The translations under genes were made by a program, and so were the position numbers. This document shows positions 47,818 to 57,028 of a stretch of DNA of 64,000 bases, in pieces (position 1 is the stretch's first letter; each line of letters starts with the position of its first letter). Source of the stretch: Listeria fleischmannii subsp. fleischmannii LU2006-1 (GTDB taxonomy: Bacteria > Bacillota > Bacilli > Lactobacillales > Listeriaceae). The DNA lies in assembly GCF_000344175.1 (NCBI RefSeq), contig NZ_ALWW01000002.1, forward strand, positions 1 to 64,000, written 5' to 3'. Below the pieces are notes generated by a model. The model worked only from the letters and a program-made list of their open reading frames with translations, had not been told where the DNA came from and ran no database searches.

Positions 47818-48549
47818 ATGGAACTTACTGTTTTTGGTCACTGGGGAGGTTATCCGCTTGCAAATGATGGGACGAGTAGTTATTTGCTTCGCGAAGGAGA
47901 CTTCCATCTATTAATAGATGTGGGTGCGAGTGCGGTTTCGATTATGCAAAATTATATAAATCCGAATGATCTAGATGCGGTGATTATTTCACATTATCAT
48001 CCGGACCATGTGGCAGATGTTGGGATATTGCAACATGTTCGCTTGTTATCAGATACAGCTAATAAGCCCCCTGTTTTGCCAATATATGCCCATAAAGAAG
48101 ATGCTAGAGGATATTCTTATTTGGATATGGAAGGTGTCACAAAAGCGCATGAATATAGGGAGAATGAAGAAATTCAAATCGGTCCTTTTCAAATTCGCTT
48201 TTTAAAAACCATTCATCCTGTGCCGTGCTATGCGATGCGTATTGAGGCGGGTGGAAAAGTACTAGTTTATACGGCAGATAGTGCCTTTCAGGAATCATTT
48301 ATTCCATTTTCAAAAGAAGCAGATTTACTGATTACGGACACGAATTTTTATCAAGATATGGCCGGGAAATCAAAGGTGCATATGGCAAGTGTTGAAGCTG
48401 GTCAAGTAGCACAAGAGGCGGGCGTTAAAAAGCTCTTACTTAGCCATTTGCCACAAAAAGGAAGTTTAGAACAGTTACAAAAAGAAGCTGAGTCTGTTTT
48501 TAGTGGGGAAACCAAACTTGCTGAAAAAGGTTTAAAAATTCATCTATAA
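47818..48549 (+). CDS. Metallo-beta-lactamase fold protein (YhfI-like)
   Basis: A 243-residue protein. The MBL zinc motif HYHPDHVAD, later DSAF, and LLLSHL place it with YhfI-type MBL hydrolases related to RNase Z/lipid hydrolases. The role is unknown. ATG 47818 follows SD GAAAGGGTG. lplA follows in 15 bases, a pairing (yhfI-lplJ) seen in B. subtilis. Confidence 0.87.
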   Translation: MELTVFGHWGGYPLANDGTSSYLLREGDFHLLIDVGASAVSIMQNYINPNDLDAVIISHYHPDHVADVGILQHVRLLSDTANKPPVLPIYAHKEDARGYSYLDMEGVTKAHEYRENEEIQIGPFQIRFLKTIHPVPCYAMRIEAGGKVLVYTADSAFQESFIPFSKEADLLITDTNFYQDMAGKSKVHMASVEAGQVAQEAGVKKLLLSHLPQKGSLEQLQKEAESVFSGETKLAEKGLKIHL

Positions 48550-48564
48550 AAAGGGGTAAGAAAC

Positions 48565-49560
48565 GTGTATTTTATTGATAATAATAATGAAAAAGATCCG
48601 CGTATCAATTTAGCTGTCGAAGAATTTATTTTAACGGAACTTAATCTAGACGAGCCGGTGCTGCTTTTCTATATAAATAAGCCATCTGTTATTATTGGAC
48701 GAAATCAAAATACGATTGAGGAAATTAATACGGAGTACATTGAAAAAGAAAATGTCATTGTAGTACGTCGCTTATCAGGCGGTGGTGCTGTTTATCATGA
48801 TGAAGGAAACTTGAATTTTAGTTTTATCACAGAAGATGATGGCGATTCTTTCCATAACTTTGCGAAATTTACGCAGCCGATTGTTCAGGCGCTTCAGAAA
48901 CTAGGCGTGAATGCTGAATTAAAAGGGCGTAATGATCTGTTAATTGATGGTTTTAAAGTATCAGGAAATGCTCAGTTCGCAACTAAAGGAAAAATGTTTT
49001 CACACGGTACGCTCATGTATAACTTGAACTTAGACCATGTGGCCGCATCTTTAAAACCGCGCAAAGACAAGCTAACTTCAAAAGGAATCAAATCGGTCCG
49101 CAGCCGCGTTGCCAATATCGCTGACTTTTTGGATGAAAAAATGACCACAGAAGAGTTTCGCGATTTATTACTTCTTTACATTTTTAACGTGGAAAACGTA
49201 GCAGATGTAAAAGAATATAAACTCACAGAGTCTGATTGGGCTAGAATTCATGAAATTTCAAACGAGCGCTATGCGAATTGGGATTGGAACTACGGAAAAT
49301 CACCGAAATTCGATTTAGAACGTACAAAACGCTTCCCAGTGGGCTCCGTTGATATTCGTTTAAATGTAAACAAAGGAATCATTACAGAAATCAAAATTTT
49401 CGGCGACTTTTTCGGTGTATTAAATGTAGCGGATATTGAAGAGCGCCTAACCGGAACCGTCTACAAAAAAGAGGCACTAGAATCCGCATTAGCAGATATT
49501 GATGTGAAAAAATATTTTGGTAATATCACGAAGGAAGAGTTTTTAGAATTACTTTATTAA
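48565..49560 (+). CDS. lplA: Lipoate-protein ligase A
   Basis: A 331-residue protein. The catalytic domain has RRLSGGGAVYHDEGNLNFS, KVSGNAQF with the catalytic Lys region, and RPRKDKLTSKGIKSV-type sequence (here KPRKDKLTSKG), plus a C-terminal accessory domain. It attaches free lipoate to the E2 subunits of keto acid dehydrogenases and to GcvH using ATP. GTG 48565 behind SD AAGGGG. In L. monocytogenes the corresponding LplA1 (lmo0931) is needed for intracellular growth. Confidence 0.94.
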   Translation: MYFIDNNNEKDPRINLAVEEFILTELNLDEPVLLFYINKPSVIIGRNQNTIEEINTEYIEKENVIVVRRLSGGGAVYHDEGNLNFSFITEDDGDSFHNFAKFTQPIVQALQKLGVNAELKGRNDLLIDGFKVSGNAQFATKGKMFSHGTLMYNLNLDHVAASLKPRKDKLTSKGIKSVRSRVANIADFLDEKMTTEEFRDLLLLYIFNVENVADVKEYKLTESDWARIHEISNERYANWDWNYGKSPKFDLERTKRFPVGSVDIRLNVNKGIITEIKIFGDFFGVLNVADIEERLTGTVYKKEALESALADIDVKKYFGNITKEEFLELLY

Positions 49561-49598
49561 AAAATTGGCAAGCCTATACAGGCTTGCCAATTTTTTAT
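49561..49598. terminator. Bidirectional terminator between lplA and the GT2 gene
   Basis: AAAATTGGCAAGCC / GGCTTGCCAATTTT hairpin with A and T tails. Confidence 0.9.
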
Positions 49599-50570
49599 TT
49601 TATGTCCTCTTTCATCGCATATAGTTGGCTCACATCAAAACCATTCGCTTCGTCTATTACATAAAGCGGGCGATGCTTCACTTCCTCATACATACGACCA
49701 ATATATTCGCCAATCACTCCTAAAACAAGAAGAACAATTCCAAAAAAGATTAGTTGGATAATCACAATCGAGGCCCAGCCAGGCACCGTTGCGGTTGTGA
49801 ATAGTTTTTGAAATAGGACGAAAAACATATAGAAGAAGCCACATGCGGCAACCGTTACGCCTAAATAAGTTGCAAGTTTTAGAGGCAGATAAGAAAAAGA
49901 AGTAATGCCATCAATGGAGAGTTTAATCATTTTTCGAAGCGGATATTTCGTCGTTCCGTAAAGCCGCTCATCGCGCTCATATTCAATCTCCGTTTGCTTA
50001 AAACCAAGCCAACTAACTTGCCCACGAACAAACGGATTTTTTTCTTCCACCTGCCTAAGAGCCCTACAAACCTTCCTATCCATCAGCCGAAAGTCGCCAG
50101 TATCAACAGGAATAGGTGTATCAGACAGCTTTTCAAGAGCACGATAAAACACTTTTGCACTAAATTTTTTAAAAAAAAGATTCTCCTTTTCGAATTAACC
50201 GTTTCGCATAGACAACTTGATAGCCCGCCCGCCATTTTTCCACCATAGCAGGAATAAGCTCTGGAGGGTCTTGCAGGTCAGCGTCAATGACCACAACACC
50301 AGCGCCACTTGCATAATCAACACCAGCTGTAATCGCAATTTGATGCCCGAAGTTTCGAGAAAAATGAATCACACGAACATGCGCATCTAATTCCCGCAGA
50401 TGATTTAAAATCGACCTTGTCCCGTCTATACTCCCGTCATTCACAAAAATCAGTTCAAAATTTGCTGTTAAACGCCGCATAACGGCCACTAAACGTTCGT
50501 AGCTACTAATTAATACTTCCTCTTCATTAAAAACCGGAATGACCACTGAAAGTTCCATTTGATTTGTCAT
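49595..50570 (-). pseudogene. GT2 family glycosyltransferase (GtlA/YkcC/CsbB-like), single-base frameshift
   Basis: The N-terminal GT2 domain ([38 protein letters not shown]) reads to RKGESFF and stops at 50169. Removing one base from the A8 run at 50171-50178 (plus strand) gives KKFSAKVFYRALEKLSD and the rest: DTGDFRLMDR, R-x-x-x-K membrane helices, VLGVIGEYIGRMYEE. It is the DPM1-like type that loads a sugar onto undecaprenyl phosphate. By position it matches lmo0933 (GtlA), which serves LTA glycosylation. The GT-C gene lies 18 bases upstream. Confidence 0.87.
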
Positions 50571-50587
50571 GTTATCCGCACCCTTTC

Positions 50588-52606
50588 CTATTTCAGTAAA
50601 TAAAGCGTTCCATTTCCAGTACCATTCATTCCTTGGCCGCCATTTGCCCGCGTTGTAGTTTGCGATGTGGTATCGGTTGAACTATATTCACTGGAATCAA
50701 TTGGTGTAGCATTTTCTTCAATCCAAGTGATGATTTCCGAATTCGCCGCTTTACTGTTAGCAGGAATATAGAAGTACTTGATTTCGCCGTTTTTAATCAT
50801 CGTTTTAAAATCATTTAGCGTGAGTGTAGGGTCAGTTCCGTTAAACCCACCCATCGCCATGACAGCTTTTTGAGTTTTAATAATGTAAGGACCTGCTGTT
50901 GTCGCATCTGTCGTTCCAAATAGATAGGTTTCGCCAGTATTGTTTTTTTCTAAATAAGCAATTAACCCCGTATCAACAGAAGCATCAGCAAAGCCACCAC
51001 CACTTGAACTTGAAAGCCCGGGACCTGTCTCAGGAAGCGAACTATTCCCTCCGTAGATGAGCGGGGTAAGCGACCAGTATGTTGGAGCGACAAGAAGGAC
51101 AGCGAGACCGAGCGCCGTAATTTTAGCCGTCAAAGCTGTTGATTCCCTCCGGTAGAATACTAAGAAGAGCGAAATCGCAATGGCTAAAAGCAAAATGCCA
51201 ATCGCACAAGGAGCCGAATATTGCCAAACAAAGAAAGCCTGTAAAGCACCAGTTACTGTAAGAGCACTTGGGAGTAAAAAGACTCGCCAAGTTTTCTTCT
51301 CCGAATAAAGTTTAAAAAGAGCGATTAAACCAGCGCCTGCTAACGCCGCAATAGGAGGGGCAAGCATAATGAGATAATAGTGATGGAAGAAACCCGCGAC
51401 GCTGAAGAATCCGGCAACCGGAATAAGCCAAGCTGCCCAAAAAACCATTTCTTTTTGCGCATCTGATAAATGAAACCATTTAGCCTCTTTACGGCGATAG
51501 GCGATAAAAATGGCTAACATACCAAAAAGTGCAAGTGGTAAAAACCAACTAATTTGGTCACCGAGTGCTGTTTGGAAGAGGCGTAAAGGTCCTTTTTCCC
51601 CTGTACCAAACATGCCGCCACTATTCATCATTTTAGAACCACCTTGCCCGCCGCCGTTTGGCCCACCAAAAGAAGGGGGACTTGGCATGTTATTAGCAGT
51701 GCTATTGTTATTTGTTCCGTCAAATGACGGGCCCCCGCTACTCGATTGACCATCGGAATTTTGCCCGTTAGTATTACTTTTCGCACTATAAGCGGAATTT
51801 GCAGAACCCGTGCTACCGATACCTGTTTCCTGGCCTAATAAACGCTCCATTCCGTTATAACCAAAAGCAAGTTCTAACACAGAATTTGTTTCGCTACTCC
51901 CTATATAAGGACGACTACTTGCATCAGTTTGATCCACAACAACAGCCCACGAAACGGATACACCTAGCATGAGGACGAGAGACAAGGCTAAATGGACGGC
52001 CTTTTTTTTCCAAGAAATCTTTGTAGCGAGTAAATAAAACACAATAAAAGCTGGAAGTACCATATAGGCCTGAAGCATTTTAACGTTAAAACCAATTCCA
52101 ATCATGAGGAAGGCGAAAAGTAGCCAGCCCAGTTTTCCGCGCTTAACAGCTTTAAATAGAAAGAGCGTACCAAGTAGTAGAAAGAAAACTAAGATAGCAT
52201 CCACGTTATTTGTTCGCGAAACCGCTACAGCAATTGGTGTAAGGGCGAGTAAGAGTGCCGAAACGCGTGCTGCCCATTTACCAAAGCGAGGTCGTATCAG
52301 AAAATATAAAATAATGACAGAAAACACGCCAGCCAGTGCTTGTGGTAAAATAACGCTAAAACCATGAACACCAAAAATTTTAGCGCTTAACGCCTGAAAC
52401 CAAAAAGCAACGGGCGGTTTATCCACCGTAATAAAGCCTGCTGGATCGAAAGCGGCGTAAAAGAAATTATGAAAGTTTTGCACCATACTTGTGACAGCTG
52501 CTGTATAGTAAGGATTAACCGTTTCATCATTCCAAACCCCATAAAAATTCACAAAAATTGCTATACCGATAATACCCACTAAATAATAATCTAATTTTTT
52601 CTTCAT
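50588..52606 (-). CDS. GT-C / PMT-like membrane glycosyltransferase (YkcB-like)
   Basis: A 672-residue protein with about 12 membrane spans. The first loop motif [14 protein letters not shown] and [13 protein letters not shown] have the ArnT/PMT layout (acidic residues after span 1). An insertion rich in Gly, Ser, Asn and Pro (about residues 265-335) precedes a second membrane block. The C-terminal extracellular domain ends in a Thr/Ser/Gly-rich tail. It would transfer a lipid-linked sugar outside the cell; B. subtilis ykcB-ykcC has the same pair. Acceptor unknown. ATG 52606, SD GAGAGAAG. Confidence 0.85.
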   Translation of the reverse strand: MKKKLDYYLVGIIGIAIFVNFYGVWNDETVNPYYTAAVTSMVQNFHNFFYAAFDPAGFITVDKPPVAFWFQALSAKIFGVHGFSVILPQALAGVFSVIILYFLIRPRFGKWAARVSALLLALTPIAVAVSRTNNVDAILVFFLLLGTLFLFKAVKRGKLGWLLFAFLMIGIGFNVKMLQAYMVLPAFIVFYLLATKISWKKKAVHLALSLVLMLGVSVSWAVVVDQTDASSRPYIGSSETNSVLELAFGYNGMERLLGQETGIGSTGSANSAYSAKSNTNGQNSDGQSSSGGPSFDGTNNNSTANNMPSPPSFGGPNGGGQGGSKMMNSGGMFGTGEKGPLRLFQTALGDQISWFLPLALFGMLAIFIAYRRKEAKWFHLSDAQKEMVFWAAWLIPVAGFFSVAGFFHHYYLIMLAPPIAALAGAGLIALFKLYSEKKTWRVFLLPSALTVTGALQAFFVWQYSAPCAIGILLLAIAISLFLVFYRRESTALTAKITALGLAVLLVAPTYWSLTPLIYGGNSSLPETGPGLSSSSGGGFADASVDTGLIAYLEKNNTGETYLFGTTDATTAGPYIIKTQKAVMAMGGFNGTDPTLTLNDFKTMIKNGEIKYFYIPANSKAANSEIITWIEENATPIDSSEYSSTDTTSQTTTRANGGQGMNGTGNGTLYLLK

Positions 52607-52754
52607 GAAATCACTTCTCTCTTTTTATGAATAACTTTAGTGTAAAAGTTAAATATGAATAGGTTATGAACAAATTTAGAAAGAAGTTTGAAACTAAATT
52701 GAAAAAGCATACCCACTTTTTAACAAAAAAAACATAAAATTTTAAAAAAAGGTC

Positions 52755-52783
52755 TTGTCAAAATGAATATCTGATGGTATGAT
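52755..52783 (+). promoter_or_regulatory. Promoter of tRNA-Gly
   Basis: TTGTCA (52755-52760), 17 bases, TATGAT (52778-52783), about 37 bases before the mature tRNA. The rest of 52607-52754 holds nothing visible. Confidence 0.65.
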
Positions 52784-52820
52784 ATAAAAGTTGTTATAAG
52801 CGGCTTATAAAGCCAATTGT

Positions 52821-52891
52821 GCGGGTGTAGTTTAGTGGTAAAACCACAGCCTTCCAAGCTGTTGTCGGGAGTTCGATTCTCCTCACCCGCT
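52821..52891 (+). tRNA. tRNA-Gly (UCC)
   Basis: A 71-base cloverleaf. Acceptor arms GCGGGTG / CACCCGC with discriminator T; anticodon loop CTTCCAA gives TCC; T-arm AGTTCGATTCT. CCA is not encoded. Confidence 0.97.
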
Positions 52892-52983
52892 CTTTACATA
52901 CTGTTACTAACGCAGTGTTTCGACCTTTTTAAGCGAAGCATTGCGTTTATTTTTATTTTTTAGGATAAAAAGGAGGTTTTCGC

Positions 52984-54120
52984 ATGGATGTTAAAAAGCT
53001 CAAGGCTGAAATTATTCAGTATGCAACCGAAATTGGGGTGCAAAAAATTGGCTTTACAACAGCGGATCCTTTTTTATTTTTAAAAGAACGACTGGAAGTG
53101 GCTGAAAAAGAAGGCGTTTTAACGGGATTTGAACACCCCGTTTTAGACGAACGTGTCTATCCTGATCTTATTTTTGAAGAACCGAAGTCAATTATCGCCA
53201 TTGCGCTTGCATATCCCTCAAAACTAAAAGAAAGCCCTACAAGCAAACGTGAATCTAGGCGAGGCGTATTTGCGCGTGCTTCATGGGGAATTGACTATCA
53301 TACGATTTTGCGTGAAAAATTAGCTTTAATAGAAGCCTTTATTTTAGAACGAGTGAAAGATGCGAAAATGAAGAGTATGGTTGATACCGGAGAATTATCG
53401 GATGTTGCTGTAGCAGAGCGAGCTGGCATTGGCGCACGAGGAAAAAATACACTTTTAATTACAAAAGAGTTCGGTTCTTGGGTTTATTTAGGGGAAATGT
53501 TGACGAATATTGCTTTTCCGCCTGATACACCAGAAACGGATTTATGCGGCGACTGTAATAAATGTGTCGAAGCTTGCCCAACGAATTCACTGCTAGGCGA
53601 AGGCGCAATGAATCCCAAAATCTGTTTAAGCTATTTAACTCAAACAAAAGGTTTTTTAGAAGAAGAATATCGCGAAGTGTTGCATAATCGTTTGTACGGC
53701 TGTGATACGTGCCAAGTGGTCTGTCCGTATAATCGCGGACGTGACTTTCACCTTCACAAAGAAATGGAACAAGATGGAAACTTAGTTCGACCTGAACTTA
53801 AACCACTATTACACATTTCTAATCGCGAATTTAAAGAAAAATTTGGTAGCATGGCAGGGTCCTGGCGGGGGAAAAAGCCCATTCAGCGCAATGCGATTAT
53901 TATTCTGGCAAGATATAAAGATAAAACGGCCATCCCGGATTTAATCGGCTGTCTAAATCATGATACGCGTCCCGTAATTCGGGGAACGGCTGCCTGGGCG
54001 CTTGCTAAAATAGGCGGAAAAGATGCTGAAGTCGCTATTTTAAATGCTTGGGAAAAAGAAAAAGATGAGGAAGTCAAAATAGAAATTGAACGAGCAAAAA
54101 AAATTATAGGAGTAGGGTGA
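52984..54120 (+). CDS. queG: Epoxyqueuosine reductase
   Basis: A 378-residue protein. The cobalamin-binding N-terminal half has RGVFARASWGIDYH and ERAGIGARGKNTLL. Two 4Fe-4S sites have CGDCNKCVEACPT and CDTCQVVCPYN. A short HEAT-like C-terminal extension follows (IPDLIGCLNHDTRPVIRGTA). It reduces epoxyqueuosine to queuosine in tRNA wobble positions. SD AAAGGAGG precedes ATG 52984. trmL overlaps or adjoins its end, making a tRNA-modification pair. Confidence 0.95.
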   Translation: MDVKKLKAEIIQYATEIGVQKIGFTTADPFLFLKERLEVAEKEGVLTGFEHPVLDERVYPDLIFEEPKSIIAIALAYPSKLKESPTSKRESRRGVFARASWGIDYHTILREKLALIEAFILERVKDAKMKSMVDTGELSDVAVAERAGIGARGKNTLLITKEFGSWVYLGEMLTNIAFPPDTPETDLCGDCNKCVEACPTNSLLGEGAMNPKICLSYLTQTKGFLEEEYREVLHNRLYGCDTCQVVCPYNRGRDFHLHKEMEQDGNLVRPELKPLLHISNREFKEKFGSMAGSWRGKKPIQRNAIIILARYKDKTAIPDLIGCLNHDTRPVIRGTAAWALAKIGGKDAEVAILNAWEKEKDEEVKIEIERAKKIIGVG

Positions 54121-54128
54121 ATAAAAAA

Positions 54129-54638
54129 ATGGCAAACCATGTAGTACTTTATCAACCGGAAATCCCGGCAAACACAGGAAATATTTCGCGCACGTGTGCG
54201 GGGACGGATACGTATTTACACCTTATTCGCCCACTGGGGTTTAGCACGGATGATAAAATGTTAAAACGCGCAGGATTAGATTACTGGGACCATGTAAAAT
54301 TAAAATATTATGATTCACTAGAAGAGTTTTTTGAAAAAAATGCGGGTGGCGAATTTTATTTTATTACAAAATTTGGTAGACATGTGTATAGCGATGTGGA
54401 TTATAGTGACCCTAATAAAGATTATTTTTTCGTTTTTGGAAAAGAGACAACGGGCCTACCCGATGAAGTTTTAAAGGCCCACGAGGAAACTGCGCTTCGA
54501 ATTCCAATGACGGATAAAATCAGATCGCTTAACCTATCAAATACAGCCGCCGTTTTAATTTATGAGGCATTACGTCAGCAAAGTTTTGGTAATCTTGAAA
54601 CAGCGCCAAACTATGAACGCCAAGTTTTTGAGGATTAA
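54129..54638 (+). CDS. trmL: tRNA (cytidine/uridine-2'-O)-methyltransferase TrmL
   Basis: A 169-residue SPOUT methyltransferase: YQPEIPANTGNISRTC at the N-terminus, FGKETTGLPDE, and IPMTDKIRSLNLSNTAAVL forming the SAM-binding knot. It methylates the wobble base of leucine tRNAs. ATG 54129 (MANHVVLYQ) fits the family start and SD AGTAGGGTG; an in-frame GTG 54117 is possible. Translationally close to queG. Confidence 0.93.
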   Translation: MANHVVLYQPEIPANTGNISRTCAGTDTYLHLIRPLGFSTDDKMLKRAGLDYWDHVKLKYYDSLEEFFEKNAGGEFYFITKFGRHVYSDVDYSDPNKDYFFVFGKETTGLPDEVLKAHEETALRIPMTDKIRSLNLSNTAAVLIYEALRQQSFGNLETAPNYERQVFED

Positions 54639-54650
54639 GGAGGGCTTTAA

Positions 54651-55388
54651 ATGAATCAAACTATTGAACAATTGCTAGGTCACTATTCTGTTCGCGAATT
54701 TGAAGATAAACCACTTTCTGAGGAGCAAATTAAATTGCTTGTTCAAAGTGCGCAGGCTGCATCGACTTCTAATTTTGTGCAAGCCTACTCGATTATCGGG
54801 GTAAGTGATAAGTCCATTCGAGCGGAACTTTCAAAAATCGCAAGCAATATGGGCTATGTTGAAAAGACGGGGCAATTTTTTGTTTTTGTTGCAGATTTAG
54901 CAAGAAATAAACGAATTGCGGAAGCGTATAAAGCTTCTGCGGATTCTTTAGAGACAACTGAAAAGTTTTTAGTTTCTGTGATTGATGCGGCACTTGCGGC
55001 GCAAAATATGGCGGTTGCTGCGGAATCAATGGGGCTTGGAATTTGCTATATTGGTGGCATTCGAAATGACAGTAAGAAAGTCTCTGATTTACTGCATATT
55101 CCGGATTATGCGATACCTTTATTTGGCTTAACAGTAGGTTACCCATTGCAAAATTCTGCACCAAAGCCACGCATGCCGGAATCACTCATCTATCATGAAA
55201 ATACGTATGAGGCAAAAGATAAGGAACTTTATTATGCGTATGATGATATTATTCGTGATTACTATAAGGAACGAACTGGCGGGGTGCGTGTTGAGGCATG
55301 GACGGAGCAGATTGCAAAAGGAATGAGCAAACCGACGAGATTAGATTTAAAATCTTTTATTGAAAATAAACATTTAGGCACAAAATAA
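54651..55388 (+). CDS. NADPH-dependent nitroreductase (NfsA/NfrA type)
   Basis: A 245-residue flavin reductase: HYSVREF at the N-terminus, AASTSNFVQAYS (FMN binding), AAQNMAVAAESMGLGICYIGGIRND, and TVGYP. The oxygen-insensitive nitroreductase group reduces nitro compounds, quinones or FMN with NADPH. SD AAGGAGGG precedes ATG 54651. It follows trmL by 12 bases and probably belongs to the same transcript. From memory equals lmo0936. Confidence 0.9.
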   Translation: MNQTIEQLLGHYSVREFEDKPLSEEQIKLLVQSAQAASTSNFVQAYSIIGVSDKSIRAELSKIASNMGYVEKTGQFFVFVADLARNKRIAEAYKASADSLETTEKFLVSVIDAALAAQNMAVAAESMGLGICYIGGIRNDSKKVSDLLHIPDYAIPLFGLTVGYPLQNSAPKPRMPESLIYHENTYEAKDKELYYAYDDIIRDYYKERTGGVRVEAWTEQIAKGMSKPTRLDLKSFIENKHLGTK

Positions 55389-55417
55389 AACGCGAAGTGA
55401 TCATCACTTCGCGTTTT
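55387..55417. terminator. Bidirectional terminator
   Basis: AAAACGCGAAGTGAT / ATCACTTCGCGTTTT hairpin between the nitroreductase gene (+) and the small membrane protein gene (-). Confidence 0.88.
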
Positions 55418-55424
55418 TGTTTTA

Positions 55425-55589
55425 TCATCCATTCCGCTTATTTCGAGCAGACTGAATTAAATTCCAAATGATTAAAATTAAAATCACAACGAGAAGAATA
55501 TTAATTAATCCGCCCGCGATATGAAAAATAATGCCGATAAGCCATACGATGAATAAAACAACAATAATTCCCCAAATTATACCTAACAT
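55425..55589 (-). CDS. Small hydrophobic membrane protein, lmo0937 family
   Basis: A 54-residue frame on the minus strand starting MLGIIWGIIVVLFIVWLIG, with two membrane spans separated by HIAGGLIN and a basic tail SARNKRNG. This is the pattern of the small 'lmo0937 family' protein of Listeria and other Firmicutes, whose function is unknown. SD TTGAGGTTT lies upstream of ATG 55589. A sigmaB-like promoter precedes it, which fits its known stress induction in L. monocytogenes (from memory). It is easily missed because of its length. Confidence 0.85.
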   Translation of the reverse strand: MLGIIWGIIVVLFIVWLIGIIFHIAGGLINILLVVILILIIWNLIQSARNKRNG

Positions 55590-55625
55590 AAATAAAACCT
55601 CAATTCCTTTGATTGTACGTTAGTA

Positions 55626-55651
55626 TTTACCACAAATTTAAAGGGTGAAAC
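55626..55651 (-). promoter_or_regulatory. SigmaB-like promoter of the lmo0937-type gene
   Basis: On the minus strand GTTT, 16 bases, GGTAAA, about 37 bases before the start codon. Spacing and hexamers are the same as in the distal promoter of dps. Confidence 0.5.
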
Positions 55652-55653
55652 AT

Positions 55654-56124
55654 CTAAATTCCTTTTTCGAGACGGATTTTTTGAAAAAGACCTTCTATTC
55701 CAGCTGAAATAAGCCGCTCCGTTTCATCAAAATCCCCTGTATAATAGGGGTCCGGGATACTTGGGTTATCGCTATTTGGAACAAAATCCATCAATTTATG
55801 AATGGAAGCCTGGCTGTTTTCTCCGCCTAAAGCTAGAATATCCGTTACATTAGAATCATCCATCCCAATAATATAATCTGCTGTTTTAAAATCTGCCTCA
55901 TTTAGCTTACGTGCACGCATATGACTAAAATCAATATGATGCTTTTCTAATACTTTTTGCGTTCCACGGTGAGGCGGATTCCCTAAATTCCAAGATCCCG
56001 TTGCTGCAGAATCAATATCGAATTGATCCGCCACATGTGCCTCTTCTACTTTCTGTCTAAAAAAACCTTCTGCCATAGGGGAGCGACAAATATTCCCTAA
56101 GCATACAAAAACAACTTTAATCAT
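55654..56124 (-). CDS. Low molecular weight protein tyrosine phosphatase
   Basis: A 156-residue protein: P-loop VCLGNICRSPMAEG (Cys8, Arg14), catalytic Asp in IPDPYYTGD. A complete LMW-PTP. Roles in bacteria include control of tyrosine kinases and stress. ATG 56124 is chosen for its SD GGAAGGG; the GTG at 56133 lies within it. It begins one base after the SUKH gene on the same strand, so the two are cotranscribed. Confidence 0.92.
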   Translation of the reverse strand: MIKVVFVCLGNICRSPMAEGFFRQKVEEAHVADQFDIDSAATGSWNLGNPPHRGTQKVLEKHHIDFSHMRARKLNEADFKTADYIIGMDDSNVTDILALGGENSQASIHKLMDFVPNSDNPSIPDPYYTGDFDETERLISAGIEGLFQKIRLEKGI

Positions 56125-56125
56125 T

Positions 56126-56845
56126 TTATTCACCCTTCCATTCTCTCTGTAACGCTGTTAAATTGATATCACTAGCCTTAAGGAGCTCGAATAATTCGAG
56201 AACTAACACTTCAGGCAATTTTCGTCTAAAATATAGAATTTGATTTTCAAACAAGGGGTAGGCCAGCTCTTCTTTTTTCGCCAATATTAGCTTTTTCAGT
56301 TGCGTTAAATACCACGTTTTCTCCGCTTCATCCTCAAGTAAAGCCAAAATTTCCACCCGTGTTTTGAAATCCGCTTGAATGAGCATTTGGTCAAGTTTTG
56401 CCTGTCCGTATGATGGTGCTTGATGGATTTCAAATGGCTCGAAGTAAAGCTGGTTTTGAAAGCTATCAAAATCGCTGGCGATGGTTAGGGTTTGCAAGGT
56501 TTCAAAATCGGCATAAAAAATACTCGGTTCCTCCGTACGGTAATCAAAACCGATATAGCGCGCACCGTCTTTCGAAAAATAAATATAATGCCCGGAAAGT
56601 GGATTTTCTAATGCGGCCTGAGGTTCGGTAATTAATTTGTCAATACCAAAAATTTGATAGATTTCCAGAAAATTGATGCCATATGAAGTAGGCTCACTTG
56701 TTTTAAGATGATTTTTTTTAATAAAACCACCATTTTGTTCTTTTAGTAAGGCGCGGTAAGACGCTGGTAGGCGGACCTTATTTTGTGTTTCAAATTGTTC
56801 TATTTGTTCTTCGGTTGCTTTTTTTGATTCTGTTATTAGCCACAT
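56126..56845 (-). CDS. SMI1/KNR4 (SUKH) family protein
   Basis: A 239-residue protein. The SUKH domain is in the N-terminal 140 residues (IEQFETQNKVRLPASYRALL, KEQNGGF, YIYFSKDGARYIGFDYR). SUKH proteins are often immunity proteins for polymorphic toxins, but no toxin gene is adjacent. The C-terminal 100 residues are helical and unassigned. ATG 56845 follows SD GGAGGTGTC; an earlier ATG overlaps that site. Coupled to the LMW phosphatase. Confidence 0.85.
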   Translation of the reverse strand: MWLITESKKATEEQIEQFETQNKVRLPASYRALLKEQNGGFIKKNHLKTSEPTSYGINFLEIYQIFGIDKLITEPQAALENPLSGHYIYFSKDGARYIGFDYRTEEPSIFYADFETLQTLTIASDFDSFQNQLYFEPFEIHQAPSYGQAKLDQMLIQADFKTRVEILALLEDEAEKTWYLTQLKKLILAKKEELAYPLFENQILYFRRKLPEVLVLELFELLKASDINLTALQREWKGE

Positions 56846-56904
56846 GCCTGACACCTCCAAAACCTATTATGCTAAAGATTTTTGTACCTTGCAACTAAAG
56901 GGAC

Positions 56905-56991
56905 GTTTAGTTACATTTTTTTGTGGTAAACTTAGATTGTGATGATTTCCACACTGGACAAAACGCGGAAGTTAGATTATAATAATTATTA
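56905..56991 (+). promoter_or_regulatory. Dual promoter and PerR box of dps
   Basis: Distal sigmaB-like site GTTT (56905), 16 bases, GGTAAA (56925-56930). Proximal sigmaA site TGGACA (56955-56960), 17 bases, TATAAT (56978-56983). The -10 lies inside TTATAATAATTATTA (56977-56991), which differs from the PerR consensus TTATAATNATTATAA at two positions. Repression by PerR at the housekeeping promoter and stress input at the distal one fit known fri control in Listeria. Confidence 0.75.
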
Positions 56992-57028
56992 AATAATACT
57001 AATTACAATTTAGGAGGAGAAAGATATT

